Source of the DNA: Candidatus Agathobaculum pullistercoris
Lineage (GTDB): Bacteria > Bacillota > Clostridia > Oscillospirales > Butyricicoccaceae
NCBI GenBank assembly: GCA_019114345.1
Contig: DXFS01000026.1
Coordinates: 1 to 54,894 of the forward strand
Direction of reading: 5' to 3'
DNA length: 54,894 nucleotides
Position 1 is the first letter of the stretch. Each line of letters begins with the position of its first letter. The position numbers and the translations under genes were made by a program. This document shows positions 53,665 to 54,894 of the stretch, piece by piece. Under the pieces are notes generated by a model. It saw nothing but the letters and a program-made list of their open reading frames with translations, did no database searches and had not been told where the DNA came from.

Positions 53665-54894
53665 ACTGTTTGACGAACTGGATGAGCACGAGCTGGATGA
53701 ACTGCTCGACCTGCCGGTACGCGGCACGGCCGCTGTATCCGCCCGCCGCATCCGCCACCGCGTCAACCGGGCGCTGGACGCCGATCCTGCAGAAAGGAGG
53801 GTCCATATGAAACAGGCATATAAGAAAGGCATCTGCGCGGCGCTGATCGCCGCCTGCCTGCTCACCGGGGCATTTGCCGCTGCAACCAAACTCAACCTGC
53901 TGCGCGGCTGGCTGGATGAGGACAGCATCGGCGAACTGGTGGTCAACACCGACAAGCAGTCGGTCGAGACGCAGGATTTCCGGCTGACAATCGAGGAATC
54001 GCTGTCCGATGAATCAACCACCTATGTCGCTTATTCCCTCACCGCACTGAGCGACTACGGACGGGCTATACTGGAAGATCTCGAGCGGGAGGAAGCCGAT
54101 CGGACGGTCTGGACCGGCCAGGATATTTCCACCGGCTCCACTTCGGCTGAAAGCCTTATCACCGTGCAGACCAAGGGCAGCTCCAAGGTGACCAACGTTA
54201 CACAGAGCCCACGCTCGGTACTGACCGAGTATCTGCCGGCGTCCCAATCCGGCCAGTTACGTTACCGCAGTATCACCAGCGGCGTTGGATCACTCAGTCT
54301 GCAGCTGTATGGTTCAGACGAGGTACTGGAAGTACCGCAGACCGTCAATGCACAGAATGCAGAGATACGTTTTGACCCGCAACCCAGTATTTCCCTGCCC
54401 AACGGCTCGACAGTGACATTTTACTCCCTGCGTCTGACCAGCCTTGGTTATGCACTTGACTCGTGGTCGATGGATATGGCAAGCACACAGCGCTTTGATC
54501 TGGACTATCTGCTGCGCTTTCTCATGGATGACGGCAGTATCCGCACACTGGGCGAGCTCACTGCACACGATGCGCACGGCTACAGCGTATGGGATACTGT
54601 ACTCGACCTCCGCACAGTCAAGGCTGTGGTTCTGAACGATATCGCGTATTTTCTGGATGGCAGTGATCCTCTCCCCTGCCCGCTGCCCGATGAACTGGGC
54701 GTGATCCGGCTGGAACCGTCCCCCATCTTTACAGTCCCGGCAAATGGCGACGGTACAGCTGTCCTTCCGGGTTATCCCGCCCGCGCGCTGCTTGAACCGT
54801 TCGGCGGCACGGTGGAGTACGACGCGGCTACAAAAACCGCCGTGCTCACACGCGGGGACTACACCTGCACGGTCACGGTCGGCAGCCCGGTCGT
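53651..54894 (+). CDS. Membrane partner of the second ECF factor (3' end outside window)
   Basis: The 414 residues present start MLIPELFDELDEHELDELL, an acidic N-terminus of about 55 residues that may bind the sigma factor. One membrane helix follows (ICAALIAACLLTGAFAA), then a large outer domain with a DUF4179-like beta-rich core. Near the window end comes a copper-amine-oxidase-like segment (VLPGYPARALLEPFGGTVEYDA). AGGAGG is well placed for 53651. A second, in-frame ATG at 53807 (MKQAYKKG) has its own AAAGGAGG, which would make a version lacking the sigma-binding part. Confidence 0.8.
   Translation, partial: MLIPELFDELDEHELDELLDLPVRGTAAVSARRIRHRVNRALDADPAERRVHMKQAYKKGICAALIAACLLTGAFAAATKLNLLRGWLDEDSIGELVVNTDKQSVETQDFRLTIEESLSDESTTYVAYSLTALSDYGRAILEDLEREEADRTVWTGQDISTGSTSAESLITVQTKGSSKVTNVTQSPRSVLTEYLPASQSGQLRYRSITSGVGSLSLQLYGSDEVLEVPQTVNAQNAEIRFDPQPSISLPNGSTVTFYSLRLTSLGYALDSWSMDMASTQRFDLDYLLRFLMDDGSIRTLGELTAHDAHGYSVWDTVLDLRTVKAVVLNDIAYFLDGSDPLPCPLPDELGVIRLEPSPIFTVPANGDGTAVLPGYPARALLEPFGGTVEYDAATKTAVLTRGDYTCTVTVGSPV

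Overview
The window looks like chromosomal DNA of a GC-rich, endospore-forming, strictly anaerobic Clostridia, most likely the Oscillospiraceae/Butyricicoccaceae/Agathobaculum part of the order. This is inferred from gene content, not from a marker gene. The signs are a SpoIVFA/SpoIVFB-like pair, S-layer-homology (SLH) surface proteins, a Trp T-box riboswitch, a rubrerythrin-PerR operon, the non-mevalonate isoprenoid genes ispD and ispF, NADP-type glutamate dehydrogenase, and strong AGGAGG ribosome sites with frequent ATGA overlaps. No rRNA, tRNA, CRISPR array, prophage or complete insertion sequence was recognised.

1-12 kb: a MarR regulator and an ABC exporter (cut by the window edge) behind a promoter with a palindromic operator; an MGMT-like and an HD-domain gene; gdhA on its own promoter; an SLH protein; then a minus-strand cluster spoIVFA-spoIVFB-carD-ispD-ispF, a glyoxalase/GyrI-like pair and a WYL regulator divergent from an AraC-DUF2000 pair. 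13-20 kb: a large SLH protein, an XRE-DUF2975 pair, an ECF sigma factor with its membrane partner, and an HPr-like protein lacking the phosphorylatable histidine.

20-31 kb: a tightly overlapping operon yqeG - TIM-barrel nuclease-like - aroQ - Xaa-Pro peptidase - GNAT; a third SLH protein; and a MacA/MacB-type export system divergent from a response regulator whose receiver domain has lost the phosphoacceptor aspartate. 31-41 kb: rubrerythrin-perR with a near-perfect promoter and palindrome; trhA; a polysaccharide deacetylase; a DUF1836-YbaK-nitrilase-thiE run; a LuxE-LuxC fatty-acid-reductase pair with no luciferase nearby; a GerMN protein and an AIM24 protein.

41-55 kb: the full trpEGDCFBA operon under a T-box leader with a UGG specifier; an SPFH-domain membrane protein followed by a 32-residue hydrophobic mini-protein and a ribbon-helix-helix protein behind a palindromic operator; a repeat-rich 560-bp gene-free stretch; gluQRS; a GH3 lipoprotein; a 162-bp miniature inverted-repeat element; and a second ECF sigma/membrane-partner pair cut by the window end.

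Points most worth following up are the LuxE-LuxC pair, the SPFH/mini-protein/RHH operon, the two copies of a hairpin-flanked miniature element whose cores are inverted relative to their flanks, the degenerate response regulator beside the export operon, and the His-less HPr homologue.
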